64,000 bases of DNA from contig OX596345.1 in assembly GCA_951394405.1 (NCBI GenBank), forward strand, positions 558,001 through 622,000, written 5' to 3'. The translations under genes were made by a program, and so were the position numbers. The DNA is from Coprinellus micaceus (lineage: Eukaryota > Basidiomycota > Agaricomycetes > Agaricales > Psathyrellaceae). Of this stretch, positions 12,520-24,100 are shown piece by piece. Below the pieces are notes generated by a model. That model did no database searches. It had not been told where the DNA came from and saw only the letters and a list, made by a program, of their open reading frames with translations. The stretch's first letter is position 1. Each line of letters begins with the position of its first letter.

Positions 12520-14151
12520 CTACGCCGCCTCAAGCATTAGTGGTGGTGGCTTCGCAATCAACTCTTCAGGGAGCGTCGACTCTGACGTACGAGTCTGGCC
12601 CCCTTGCACCTCATAGCGGACTTGCGTCTCCACCTCCTTGCGAATATGCATTTGCCACGTCCCACTGGGTGATGCACCTTGCCGTGCAAAGACGTCGGGA
12701 ATCGTGGTCACGCCGAAGCCGTCCTTTGAGAAATGAATGGTGGAATTAGCTCAGGAAAGTCGGAGGGTTGGAGCTTCACGTACCTTGGTATGATCTGAGT
12801 TCATTATGACGCGAAGGTCTTTTCGGCAAAGGAGGGTGTCCATCAACGACTGGTGGAAATCAAGACAGGAGGCACAGGATCAGCATAATTCAGCTAGCGC
12901 TCGGTAGACCAAGCACCCACAATTGTATAACCCCGGGCGCAAGGTATACCAAACGTCACATAGAAGAGGGTATCAGACAACGCCGAGAAACACACCAAGG
13001 CGAGGATTGCTAGCACACTTGTGAACACCCCCGACTGAATGGCACTTCTCGTTAACCGGTTCAAAACCGCATCTGAGCGCCGAAAGCCCGTGCGCGACCT
13101 CTGGAGTGCGGTGAAGAGAACTGCAGATATGGTTGCGTCAAGAGCGACCTCAAGGCTCAGCCAGACAGTGAGTGGCTTTCTCAGAGTGAGGATATCCGAC
13201 AACCTGGGTGATGGAGTGGGGGTGAGTGGGGCGTTGGGAGGGGGAGAGAGCCAAAGTACTTTTCTAAGAAAGATAACTTTGCCCCGTATACGAAGCCGAA
13301 GACCATCGTGGCCGTGCTCCAAACTGCGAAGATGTACAAGAGCCATTTCTGCCCCATCAGCCGGTATATTCTGCGTGAAAGGTACGTTAGTCGCTGGAGA
13401 ATTGTCGTAGACAACAGTGATTGCTTTAAAGAAGATAAGCGTACCTCATCGCCAGGAAGTTTTGAACACCAAACGCGAGTATAGATATTACGATCATGCT
13501 GGCGGGAAGGGGCCAAAGTAAGGCTGGCAAGATGGTATGAGGTCACCTTTTTCCGATCTGTGATTGAAGCTGGATGAGACCTACTATTGAGGAAGCTGGT
13601 ATTGGCGTAGTTCTCAACCCTGGGGGCCTTGTTATTCATTGGGTCACTTGATTGTTCGAAGCTAAGCACGCACATGTGAGCCCATGCGAGATAGCAAACC
13701 CTGCAGAGGATTGAGACGGTTAGTTTCCGTCGTGGTCAATCAACGTTTTGTGAGGCGCTCACGCTGCACTATGGGCAGTATCGATACAGAACAGGAGGAC
13801 AATTGACGCCCTAACGAGACGGCCTGTGAGACCAAACTGCAGAAAGTCGCATTCGAGACCTACTTCATCCAGAGCGGATCGTTGAACTCTGCAGAATGAT
13901 CAGCCAGGCTTTGGGGGATTGAGGTGGCGGGGAGGGCGTACCCGTGTTCCAATACGATCCATATTGAAAGGTCGACAGGCCATACAGATATGTGTTCACT
14001 GAGATTCGGCTTGGTCAGAGTGTGAGAGAGTCGCGAGCTCTTGTGGAAACGTACGGAAGGCACCGATGAGAAGAGCGCCTAATCCGCATCAGCACCTAAA
14101 AGCAACCCATGAAGTGGATGACGCACCGAGGCTCGTATCATAAGCACCCAT
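12520..14151 (-). CDS. DUF6534-like seven-helix membrane protein, copy 1
   Basis: Multi-exon gene reading MGAYDTSLGALLIG from the ATG at 14151 to LMLEAA-stop. Visible blocks, in order, are NTYLYGLSTFQYGSYW, EFNDPLWM, a helix with CIDTAHSAA, VENYANTSFLN, SMIVISILAFGVQNFLAMR, a helix ending GFVYGAKL, and RSRTGFRRSDAVLNRL. The last block is the hallmark of the Agaricomycete DUF6534 integral membrane family (function unknown), and it is followed by two more helices. A soluble tail (IPDVFARQ, TWQMHIRKE) ends the protein, at roughly 320-330 residues. I followed the splice sites through and found no frame break. Copies 2 and 3 have the same exon pattern; the 25, 24, 57, 25 and 48 nt exons match copy 3. 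A TATA box lies about 105 nt upstream. Confidence 0.78.
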
Positions 14152-15126
14152 GCGCCGGGGACCGCAGTTTGAAGGACACTGCTACCTAGGAATCTCGGAA
14201 AAGGGGAGGAAAGGATGGGATTCGTGGGGACGCCACATCCGTTTAACTCCCCATTTTATAAGGAGGATAGATGGAGAGGTGGTGACAATTCAGTCGAGCT
14301 CACGTACATTGACACGCCCCAAGATAGGCAGGCGCGTATTCTGTTCAAACCGCCACACTTCTTGAACGAGGCCAGCTGGATTGTCCCAGAATTGTCTATA
14401 TTCGATTGGTTGCTTCAAAGCCCCATCCAATCACCAACGAGGTGCCGGCACTGCCGCCGCTGTCGAGCGATATGAACTGGGTGGGTCATATCGAGGCAGC
14501 AGCCAATGAGCTCCCAGTGAAAACCCGCCACTATGTCGCCGTGTACACGAGGCAGAGAGGAAGTTTTGGGGAGGCCAAGGACTAGGTAAGATCGGCGATC
14601 GTGGGCGTGCCGCAAGGAGTATCCTCAGGACTCCTACTACTACTTAGGCGCTAATGCACAGGGTCACGCTCACGCTGCTGTGAAGGGCCCACACAACTAA
14701 ATGAGCCAGGTCCATGCCGACTGTCCGCAGGGATGCCCTGGTTTAATCTGTCATCCAACCACGTTGAGAAAAGTCTATAGATACGTACAGGTACCTTGAA
14801 TCTTGAACGCTTGTCCCGGGTAAATTCATGAATCAAATGTTTTTGAATGGGTTGTTGTTCGGCACCGCTGGTGCAACGCTGGTGGGGAATAATTCAATTA
14901 TTAATTGCGCCAGGCTTCAACCAGGCTTCTGCCGCCCGTTGGGCCCAGGAGGGCTTCTAGCTTCCCGCCCGCAGACGGTTGTCGCAAGCGGAGGGGCGGG
15001 TAACGGGAACGCATTCCCCGACACCTGCTTTGAACCCTACTACGAAGGACGGGGACTGTAATCGGGGGAATGTGGTAAAATCTATTCAGCGTCTATCGTC
15101 GAGGGGGTCGGGGAGGCGGTCATTAT
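14152..15126. other. Spacer between DUF6534-like copies 1 and 2
   Basis: 975 nt. The proximal 110 nt is the copy 1 promoter. The rest is unexplained. It includes TTCCCGCCCGCAGA near 14960, and a similar TTCCCGCCCGCAAGA string recurs at about 17043, so both spacers may carry remnants of the same repeat. No convincing gene. Confidence 0.45.
14226..14263 (-). promoter_or_regulatory. Promoter block and TATA box of DUF6534-like copy 1
   Basis: TATAAAA on the minus strand at 14260-14254, about 105 nt before the ATG, lies beside a GGGGACGCCAC element (plus-strand reading). The same arrangement occurs ahead of copy 2, where most flanking bases have diverged. This suggests retained core promoter elements. 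Confidence 0.5.
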
Positions 15127-16740
15127 TTACATGGCCTCAGCAGTTAGAGACGGAGGCTTCGCTTCCAACTCTCCGGGGGGCGACTTGGATCCACTTGTGT
15201 AGCGTACTTCCGTCTGAACTTCCATTCGAATATGCATTTGCAACGTCCCAGTGGGCGTTGACGCTATGCCTCGGAGTTGTCGCGTGAAGACGCCGGGGAT
15301 GCTGTTCAGGCCGAAGCCGTCCTTTGAAGAAGAAATAATTATGTTAGCTCGGGCTGCGGCCCGGAGGAGGGAATGTCCGCTCGCGTACCCCGGTATCCGA
15401 GTTCATCAAGGCGCGCAGCTCTTTCCGACAGAGGAGGGTATCCATCAACGACTAGAAAGAGGAGACGTCAGCATACTTTCACAAGGGTGTCAGTCGTCAA
15501 GGCACTCACAATCGTATAGGCCCGCGCACATGGCCAACCAAACGTCGAATAGAAGAGGGTATCAGATAAGACTAAGAAGCACAACAAGGAAAGGAGTGCG
15601 AGGACACTTGTGAACACTCCCGATTGAATGGCACTTCTCGCCAGCCGGTTCAGGACCGCATCCGAGCGCCGGAAGCCAGTGCGAGACCGTTGAATTGCTG
15701 TCAGAAGGACTGCGGAGATGCTCATGTCGAGGACGGCCTCGGAGGCCAGCCAAAGAGTGAGGGGTGTTTTCAGAATAAGCATATCCGTTAAACTGGTTGA
15801 CGGAGGGTGAGCTGTGCGTGAGCGAGTAGACCGTTGGGGAAAGTCGACATGCCAACTTACCTTTCTAAACGAAAGACCTTGGCCCCATATACGAAGCCAA
15901 AAACCATGGTGGCAGTGGTGCAGGTTACGAAGACATACAGGAGCCATTGGTGTCCAACCAGGCGATAGATTCTGCGCCGAAGGCATATTAGTCGCCGCAG
16001 GGTGGTCCCAGACCGGCGCATAGCAAAGCTCAGAGCGTTGGCGTACCTCATGGCCAAAAAGTTTTGAACACCGAACGCAATCACACATATTAAGATCATG
16101 CTGACCGGATAAGGCCAAATTACCTCTAAACACGATAACATTAGGCCGGACTCGGTGTAAATGGTGCATGGTGCTCACTGAAGAGGAAGCTAGGATTTGC
16201 GACATTGTCGACCCTGATACCTGCATTGGACACCGCTTTATTTCGTAGTTGGAAGCTCCAGCACGCACATGATAGCCCATGCGAGGTAAGAAACTCTGCA
16301 TGTGTGCGTTAGCATCGTCGTGGTCAAAGGTGCATTGAGAGGCGCTCACGATGCAGCGTGGGTGGTGTCGAGGAAGAATAGAGCGATGACGGAGGCCCTG
16401 ATATCGGAGCTGTGAGACATAACTGAGCAAGTCAAGTTGAAGACCTACTTTAGCCAGAGAGGGTCGTTAAATTCTAGGTAGCGATGAGTCAAGTCGGTCA
16501 AGAAAATAAAGGAGACCTGCCTGTGTTCCAGTACGACCCAAATTGATAGGCCGACAGGCCATACATGTACGTGTTGACTGGAGGTCAAGAGTATCTCGTT
16601 GGTTCGAGTCTGGGAGAGTCGCAGGGTCTTTCAGAAACATACCATAGGCACCAATGAGGAGAGCACCTGAAGCAGGATCAGTATCCAGAGGCAAAGCAAC
16701 TTGCGAATGACGCACCGATGCTCGTGTCAAAAGCACCCAT
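15127..16740 (-). CDS. DUF6534-like seven-helix membrane protein, copy 2
   Basis: Tandem paralogue of copy 1 on the same strand, starting MGAFDTSIGALLIG and ending SLTAEAM. Conserved blocks are NTYMYGLSAYQFGSYW, VDNVANPSFLF, SMILICVIAFGVQNFLAMR, TATMVFGFVYGAKV, RSRTGFRRSDAVLNRL, IQSGVFTSVLALLSLLCF and the tail GTLQMHIRMEVQTEVRY. The first half is less similar to copies 1 and 3 than the second half. The internal intron after the third helix has a strong GTGCGT donor, and without that splice an in-frame stop would be read, so the intron is required. Function is unknown; the fold resembles seven-helix receptors or transporters. It probably arose by tandem duplication with copy 1. Confidence 0.76.
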
Positions 16741-17314
16741 GCGCGTGGGATCGCAGTGTGAAAGAGGGTGCTGTCTAGAGAGTGGGGAAAAGAAAGAAAG
16801 GAGAGAAACAGAAACGTAGGGGACGCCACGCCCCCTTGACCTCCCGTATATAAGGGGCGTCGGGTAGATTCCCAGGAGAAATCATTCCAATGGGTTCACG
16901 GGAAGTTTGTACATTCCTCCCGCCTAGTATTCATGTTTGAATCGGTTGCCCCTCGGGACCTCAGTGCAGCGAGGTATGTATCAGGGTTTCTGTTCCCGAT
17001 ACCGTTACCCGATGTTGAGTTCCGGGACCCGATGACTTTGGCTTCCCGCCCGCAAGAGGGTGGTCGTAAGGCAAGAATGAGGTCATGATGCTCAACCGAA
17101 ATCAGGCGTGGAACTTTTGCTGCTTATCTGGGACAAGTCCCGTGATAGGGCGCGGGATGCCGACGCCCCGACGCGCCATCACCGACTCCCGAGTCCCGCC
17201 GATGGGCTTTGGATCCAAATAGTCGCATACTCGACGCGTGACGTAGAAACTTGGGTGAATTGGTTTCAACAAATTTCTAGTGTCTTCCTGCTCCTCCACC
17301 TTCAGTTCAACATA
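16741..17314. other. Divergent promoter region between DUF6534-like copy 2 and MAM33
   Basis: Holds the GGGGACGCCAC plus TATATA promoter block of copy 2 (about 16817-16855). Beyond about 16990 there is a stretch of short repeated GATACCG/ACCCGATG-like words and the TTCCCGCCCGCAAGA string near 17043. No TATA box is obvious for MAM33 and no gene is seen. Confidence 0.5.
16817..16855 (-). promoter_or_regulatory. Promoter block and TATA box of DUF6534-like copy 2
   Basis: A GGGGACGCCAC element and a TATATA box about 105 nt ahead of the ATG at 16740, matching the arrangement at copy 1. Confidence 0.5.
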
Positions 17315-18325
17315 ATGTCTGCTTTCCGTGCTCTCCGCCAGGCTGTCCGCGTCTCTGCCCGCACTGGGTTGTGCTCTGCTGCTCGTTCTTCAGTCGTTGT
17401 TCGACCCGCTGTTTCCCGTCAGCTACTCTCGGCCTCAAGGGCCTTCAGCGTTTCGGCTCAGCGTTTCGGTAGTGGCTCCAGTGAGTTTTCCAGGTCGTCT
17501 AGGATGGGTGTAATGAAACTTATGGTGCACCCACAGCCGACGTCACCTTTGCACAGAAGTTGCAGCAAGAGCTGGACTACGAGAAGCAGGAGAACGTTGC
17601 TGCTGGCATCCCCGAGTTTGTCAAGGAGTTCACCTCACATGGGGTTTGGGCCATCGAAGACGGCGCAGGGCAAGACGAGGTTGCTTTGAGTCGCAAATTT
17701 GGCCAGGAGACGTGCGTGTTCCCATGTTTTGCATTCTCCAATCCACCTCTGACCATTGGACACGATTAGTATCCGCATTGTCTTCTCCATTGCCGATATC
17801 CAGTCCGAGCCCGAGGACTTCGAAGCTTCTGAGGGTGAGGAGGTGGAGCAGTCCACCAGCGACTACCCCGTCCGAGTCTCCATCTCCATTACCAAGGTGC
17901 GCGCTTCTCCAGAGTTTTATCGAGTACTCACTGAACGATATTTAGGCTAACGGCCCTGGTGCTCTCAACATCGACACTGTTGTCCAGGAGGGTCAGTTCA
18001 TGACCGAGAACGTTTCTTTCTACGATGATGCCAAGATTGGCACTGAGCTTACCGCCGAGGCCGACTGGAAGCGCCGTGGCATGTACATTGGCCCCCAGGT
18101 GCGTTTTTGTGTGCTATGGTCCTCCGACGGTTAATATTGACAACCTGTTTTGTACTCTAGTACGACACCCTTGACCTCGGCCTCCAGGAGGAGATCGACA
18201 GGTTCCTCCAGGAGCGTGGCATCAACGAGACTGTTGCCCTGTTCATCCCCGAGTACGCTGAGTGGAAGGAGCAGAACGAGTACGTCAAGTGGCTCCACAA
18301 GGTCAAGTCCTTTGTCGAGCTCTAA
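17315..18325 (+). CDS. MAM33: MAM33/p32 family mitochondrial matrix acidic protein
   Basis: Five exons (17315-17480, 17537-17711, 17770-17896, 17946-18098, 18161-18325) sum to 261 codons plus stop, close to the usual length of MAM33/C1QBP proteins. The first 45 or so residues are Arg/Ser/Ala-rich without acidic residues, a classic mitochondrial targeting peptide. The body shows LQQELDYEKQEN, the acidic loop SEPEDFEASEGEEVEQ, IRIVFSIADI, and the family C-terminus DTLDLGLQEEIDRFLQERGI and KVKSFVEL. Family members form a doughnut-shaped trimer in the matrix and act in mitochondrial ribosome and oxidative-phosphorylation maintenance. It is a single copy here and lies between the DUF6534-like genes, at the apparent centre of a mirrored duplication. 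Confidence 0.93.
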
Positions 18326-19376
18326 ACGCTTGTACTCTGGGCGATTTCCCGCGTAAAAGTACTTGGTACACACCTCCGCAGACGTCGAGGCTCTGCCTAG
18401 TCGACCCGACGTCTGTCTGCCATTCACGTCGACTGCCGCTATCCCCCCTCACCACTCTAACACATAGATTCATATAATGTACTAGCATTAATCATTCGTC
18501 TCGGACAAAAATGAAAATACTTGCACTAGCCTCGTCGAGGTTCGTTCTCGAGCTTGTGGTTTCAGTCTCCGCGCAGGTGTTTTCCCACAATTGAATCGAG
18601 CTGAACCCAGCTCAAATGTGGGCCTCTCTTTCAACCCTCCCTGCATAACCACGTACCTGGAGCGCGTAGAAATTCGCGCACCCCCGACAGGTCACACCGT
18701 AAATGCTAATCCGAAATGAATTGTAGAAAGGAATGACTTGCCTAACGTTACATCTCGAGCGGCGCGTGCTTGCTCAGGCGAACGTACGGTCCGAGATGCA
18801 TGGTCCACAAGCCAGTGAAAGCTCCAGCTTTCTCGGATCCCCAACGCGAAATCCTAGATTACTCGAGCGTGTGCCCGTAAGTATGGCGACGCTCGAACAT
18901 CGACGCCGCCTGAAAGTTCCCTTTCAAGTTACCTCCGTGCCTATCAAAATCGGCCACAAACCCCTCAAAATTCGAGAAAGCTGGCCCAAACTGGCTTGCA
19001 CGCCTTCCAAGCTGCGGTCTCTAGGGTCCAGTTGTCTGACGCTCAGTCGCAGTGGATCTTCTTCGCTTCGGACTCATCTCGGTGGCGGGCGCTTCTGTCA
19101 GATTCTTGCTGATCAGCTCAGCTCAGCAACCCTGACCCTCCCATATACGCAGACCCTGACTCTCCGTCCCGCTTGCCCCGCTGGCGCTGGTTTGACAACT
19201 GACGTTGTGCATGTGCGATGTCGATCAGAAGGTTTAAATTGGCACGGAACACCTATATTACGAGGTGAGGACGAGGCCCTGGTGGATCTGGGAATCCTTT
19301 CCTTCCTTCCTGTCTTTTCCACCACACATAGGTGCGCTGGTAGCAGCTACCGGATCCAAAGCGCGTTCCAGAGCAG
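18326..19376. other. Intergenic region between MAM33 and DUF6534-like copy 3
   Basis: 1.05 kb. It contains the MAM33 3' end and the presumed promoter of copy 3; a weak TATATT at about 19253 is the only core-promoter candidate. An open frame of about 235 codons at 18733-19440 runs into copy 3's first exon and is compositionally unlike protein. No repeat recognised. Confidence 0.45.
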
Positions 19377-21016
19377 ATGGGTGCTTTTGATACGACCCTT
19401 GGTGCGTCATGGGCATTCTGCTTTGTCTTTCCCGTGCTAAGTATCCTTCACTTATTAGGTGCTCTTCTCATCGGCGGTTTTCGTACGCGTTCCAGTGGTC
19501 TTGCTTTGCTTTGACCCTCACCTGAGTCATTTCACCTTCGGGTTTCAGTGAACACGTATCTCTACGGCTTGTCGAGCTTTCAGTATGGATCGTATTGGAG
19601 TGCAGGTATGTCGGCATTCGCATCCCAATAGACCAACACTGATATCTTTCATAGATTTCAGGGATCCACTTTCGATAAAGTCTGTTTTCAGCCATGATAT
19701 TCCCCCACATCCGGATAGCTCACATGTGTAGAGCATTCGTCCTGTCGCTATTCATCGTCGACACGGCGCATACCGCTTCGTGAGTCTGACTTCTATCCGT
19801 ATTCATCACAAACCTTAACCGACTCCAACCTGTAGGATTATTTACCTCTCGTGGGCCTACATGTGTGTTCTAGTTTTCACTCATCATCTAGTGCACAGAT
19901 TAACAGTCTGAGGGTAGGGTCGAGAATTATGCGAATCCCAACTTCCTCATGGGTGAGTTACATTGACGGTTTGCGCACCTCTCGCATCAGTCCTCAATTC
20001 TGCTTAGAATCATTCGTTTGGCCCCTCCCCGCCAGTACGTTTGTGATCACGGTAATTGCTTTCGGCGTTCAAAATTTCCTTGCAATGAGGTATGCCAGTT
20101 CATCAAAGTAGCCCGTGTTGCGTCGGAACTCCGGTGTAGTTTACCTGCTCATGCTAACACCGCAAATGTAGGGTATACCGCCTGACAGAGGTTAAGTGGC
20201 TTCTGTACCTCTTCATTGCCTGCAGCACAGCGACCCTGGTCCTTGGGCTCTACTGTGGAAGCAAACTCTCCATGATAAAGATGTGCGTGACCTTCGTCCT
20301 CCAGCGACCCCTTCTACTCACATCGGCTGATTTTATCAAAGTCTCCCAGAAGCCATAACTCTCCAGAAGCCACTTACCATCTGGCTGAGTCTGGAGGTCG
20401 CTATTGACTCGAGCATTGCGGTCGTACTCTTCACAGTGCTCCAGCGCTCTCGCACGGGGTTCAGGCGATCGGACGCTGTTCTCAACCGCTTGGCGAGGAG
20501 TGCGATTCAGTCTGGCGCATTTACGACCGTTCTTGCGATCATGGCTTTGGTGTGCATTTCGACTTTGAGCGGCACCCTTTTCTCCGCGACGTTTGGTATT
20601 CCCTGTGCACGGGCGTACACCATTGTGCGTAAACTCATCGCTGTCACGGCATTGAATATGCACTGATGACCTCGTCTCGCAATTTCCAGTCCATGATGGA
20701 TACACTACTTTGCCGGAAAGAACTTCGTGTCTTGATGAACGGCGACGAGACTAAGGTATTACCCGTCTGTTACTATCTGCCACCTCTCTGACTTTCTTAC
20801 CTATTGCTCATTCAGGACAGCTTCAGGATGACAAGCATCCCTGACATTTTTGCACGACCTCACTCCACCGTTGGGACATGGCATATCGGCAAAGACGCCG
20901 AAACGGAGGTTCGCTACGTCAATGAAGCTGAATCTGGGACGACTCGTTCGCGTACCGTGTCAGACACGAGGGGTTTGGACGACAAGGCACCATCCCTGGT
21001 TATCGACGTGAGGTAG
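19377..21016 (+). CDS. DUF6534-like seven-helix membrane protein, copy 3
   Basis: Inverted relative to copies 1 and 2. Reads MGAFDTTLG, then GALLIGGF, NTYLYGLSSFQYGSYWS, DFRDPL, FIVDTAHTAS, VENYANPNFLM, SIAVVLFT and RSRTGFRRSDAVLNRLARSA, with the tail SIPDIFARPHSTVGTW ending at 21016. The first exons are 19377-19401 (25 nt), 19459-19482 (24), 19549-19605 (57), 19655-19679 (25) and 19732-19779 (48), the same sizes as in copy 1. It is predicted to be a multi-helix membrane protein with a cytosolic tail, function unknown. It is convergent with calpain 2 (175 nt between stops), just as copy 1 points toward calpain 1. Confidence 0.77.
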
Positions 21017-21191
21017 GCCCCCGATGTGCAAACGGTCAGGTTCTGGCGTACTAGAACACCTCACACCATGCACTGCCCGAAACATGGGGCGCTCGATTAT
21101 CTAGTCATAAATACAACCACAGAATACAACGTCCTTGTCGATAGATACAGTACAGAAGGCTCTAGTTGATCTACGACGCTCAAACGACATT

Positions 21192-24100
21192 TCAAACACT
21201 TGGGCGCCAAGCAATCTCGGCTGGGTCTTTCGTCTGAGTATAAACTCTGAGGCCCAACACAATGTTATCCGTCTCGTCCTTGAGAAGATCTCTCCAGTCC
21301 TCCTCACGTAGCGGCGGCAAAGGCCCCAACAGGCTGTCGGGCGTCGGGGGCAGAGAGCTGCCTCTATGCGAACCTGACCTTGAGCGGGAGCGTTGGGAGG
21401 ATCTCCTGGATGATCCCCCACTCTCTGAGCCGGAGTCACCATCTCGTTCGGCTTCGGTTTCGTGGTTGTCGTGCGGTAGATGCGATTCCGGGGTGCCGAT
21501 AATTGTCAGACCGAGTAGAGCCAGGATGTTTAGCAACCCAACGTAGAACACCACACTCCACCCAGTCCATGCCGTGTGTTGTGTGGTCGGTGGATTCACG
21601 GGACTGTTGCCTCGTTCAGTGTCCAAACCCTCTCGAGCACTCGAAGGGCTCGGAGGATGTTCACCGTTCACCACGCTCGTGTCGGTGTCCTTGTCTGGGA
21701 TGATGATTCTGAGTGGGTTTATGTCGGGGAGGGGTTTCGTAGGGGACCCATCTGGCCTGTCCTTCGCCCGCTTCTTCCCCTGCCGCCGCCCTCTCAGCTG
21801 AGGCTGGACTGGCAACTCCTCTGGGACGTTGTTCTCAGGTGTTTCGTGTATTTCGTCAACTAACGGTAAGAGCGACGGACTCTGGGTCCCACTGGCAGGT
21901 GGGGAAACTGGTGCTTGAGGGCTGTCAGGCTGTTCCATTAGTGCGTTCTGTTTGGCGAGCTCTTCCGCGGCAACTCGGTCGAGGTCATCCTGTATAACTT
22001 GCTGCAGCGACTTGACAGTTAACGTGTCCCTCGCACTACAAGCAGTCAGTTTCTATGCTGGCGAAAGGAAAACCACTGTTTAAGCGTACATAGAAACCCA
22101 GTCTAACCGACGGGAAGCGTCAAAAACAGTCGTTTAGGAGACGGGGGACAACACGACTTACTGGCAGCAAGTGAGTACGAATCCACTTTCCTTGAGACGA
22201 TTCTGGACACTGTGCGACAACTTGCCTACACCAAAGCCACCAGTCAGGCCAACAGCGTCAAGTGCTGACAGGGAAAGACTCACGGAGTAACCATAGTCCA
22301 CCCCGGGGATTCCGTCGACTGAAATCATGCGAGACTGGTCAAGTCGAATCTGTCAAATGTGGGCCAGAGCTCAAGTCGCACATAAGCAGATTATCGGACC
22401 CGGCGCTCACATAAACATAGTACTCTCCCGCTCCCAGTTCCAACTCTACACTGACCGACCGACAGCCGAACGGACGTGGCTCAGCTGCGACTTCAATCGG
22501 TGTCCTGTCTCCCTTCTTCACGACGGCGATCTCCATCATGATGAGGGTGGACTTGCGAATGCTCCGGAAGGCACGATTGTTCAGCTGAGAGAGCATAAGT
22601 ATGACCTTAGTTCGGGTTGGTATTGTAACGATGCCTGCGAGTAAAATAAAACCATGAGTTAGTATCGGGGGAAGGGTCCACCAGCTCCTAGCTGCTTACA
22701 CGAAAGCCTGCCGTATGTCCACACCGCTGGCTGTTCCCTCAGGGCGACGTTCAGCCATTTCGAGGAAACGATCCAGCTGTCGTCGAAGAGATATGTTCGC
22801 TCAATCATGTTGAAGCATTTCAAGAATTCTTCGTCTAGCGTCAAGTCAGCAAGCAACCCTCTGCAGACTGCCGAAGTTCACCCACAGTCCATGACGAACT
22901 GGCCATCGTCTCCGAACGTATGTCCGAGTTCTGGAAGGGCCTTTACCCACTCCGACGTCCATTCCTTCGATCCATCAGACCAGGCTCCTGTCCATTCGCC
23001 TCTGCCCCAAGGATTTCGGAGGACAACGAACCGCTTGCCTCTGCACTCAACCGTGCGCAGAACAGCGTAAGCGTGGTTAATGAATAGGCCCTCCACGGTG
23101 ACGGGGGCGTTTTCGGGATGGTCGAAAGGTTTCTTCATCCCAGAAAAGGAGCAGGCAAACATTCGATCTTTGTTCGCCTTCAGAAGCTCGTCCTTCCAGA
23201 ATTTATCCGTATCAAGTATGTCCTTTGGTATGAAGGCTGTCGCCACGCCGCTGGTATCTACTCAACGTCAAAGTAACGCAAATTCGATGAACTACATACC
23301 CAGTGAGATCCTCTATGGCTTCGCCAGTCCAGCCAGCTTCCAGATGCGAGTAGTTGCCGTAGTACTTGGCGTACGCCTTTTCAATGAGAGGAACCCAGGT
23401 CTCTTCCTGCGATCCTGCTTTGGCATAGAGCAAAGATTTTCCATGCTTTCTTGCGATCCGCTCATACCTCTCTTTGTCGTAATGATATATCGCTTTCGAC
23501 TCTTGGTCAAGCTCCTCGTACTTCGGTATATCTGTAAAGAGCATGCTGTGGGTTGTGGAATTAGGGTGGCGCCCTCGGGCCCGACCGGGTTAGACTCACT
23601 CATCGATGACTATACTCGTCCATCCCTTGTCTCCGTAGAAGATGAAGCCGTAGACGCCAACTTCTTCGTCTCTCTATTAATAAGCCGTTAAGTATAGGTT
23701 TGCTTGTGCGCGTAATGCAACTAACCGCGACGCAAATCTTCTCGATCAGATCGGGAAAAGAAGACACAGTGGCCAAGGCAGAGAGGAACCAGCAGTCCCC
23801 CAGCTTCCCTTGTCTAATCGAGTTCGAATTGGCCGCCCCACCAGAGGGGTAGAAATGAGGTTCATCGAATATCTCGGTAATCCGTTGAACGTCTTGCCCT
23901 GTCGATTCTATGAAGCTCGACAAGCCGTGCAAGCACAAGTGCCCATCGAATTCGAGGTCAAACTCGATGTCCCTACGAAGCGCTGTTAACCGCAGGCTGA
24001 GAAGAACAAAGACCAACCACACCTGAACCTCTTGTTCCGACCCCTGCACTCTCTGGCGATGGACTCAACCTTCGCTTTGCATGCCTCGATTGCGTCCCCG

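Noticed and set aside
15127..16740. Possible pseudogene call for DUF6534-like copy 2 because of an in-frame stop after the third helix
   Set aside because: The stop lies inside an intron with a strong GTGCGT donor and a TATCAG acceptor; copies 1 and 3 have an intron at the same codon.
18733..19440. 235-codon open frame (plus)
   Set aside because: Runs out of frame through the first exon of DUF6534-like copy 3 and has no domain-like sequence.
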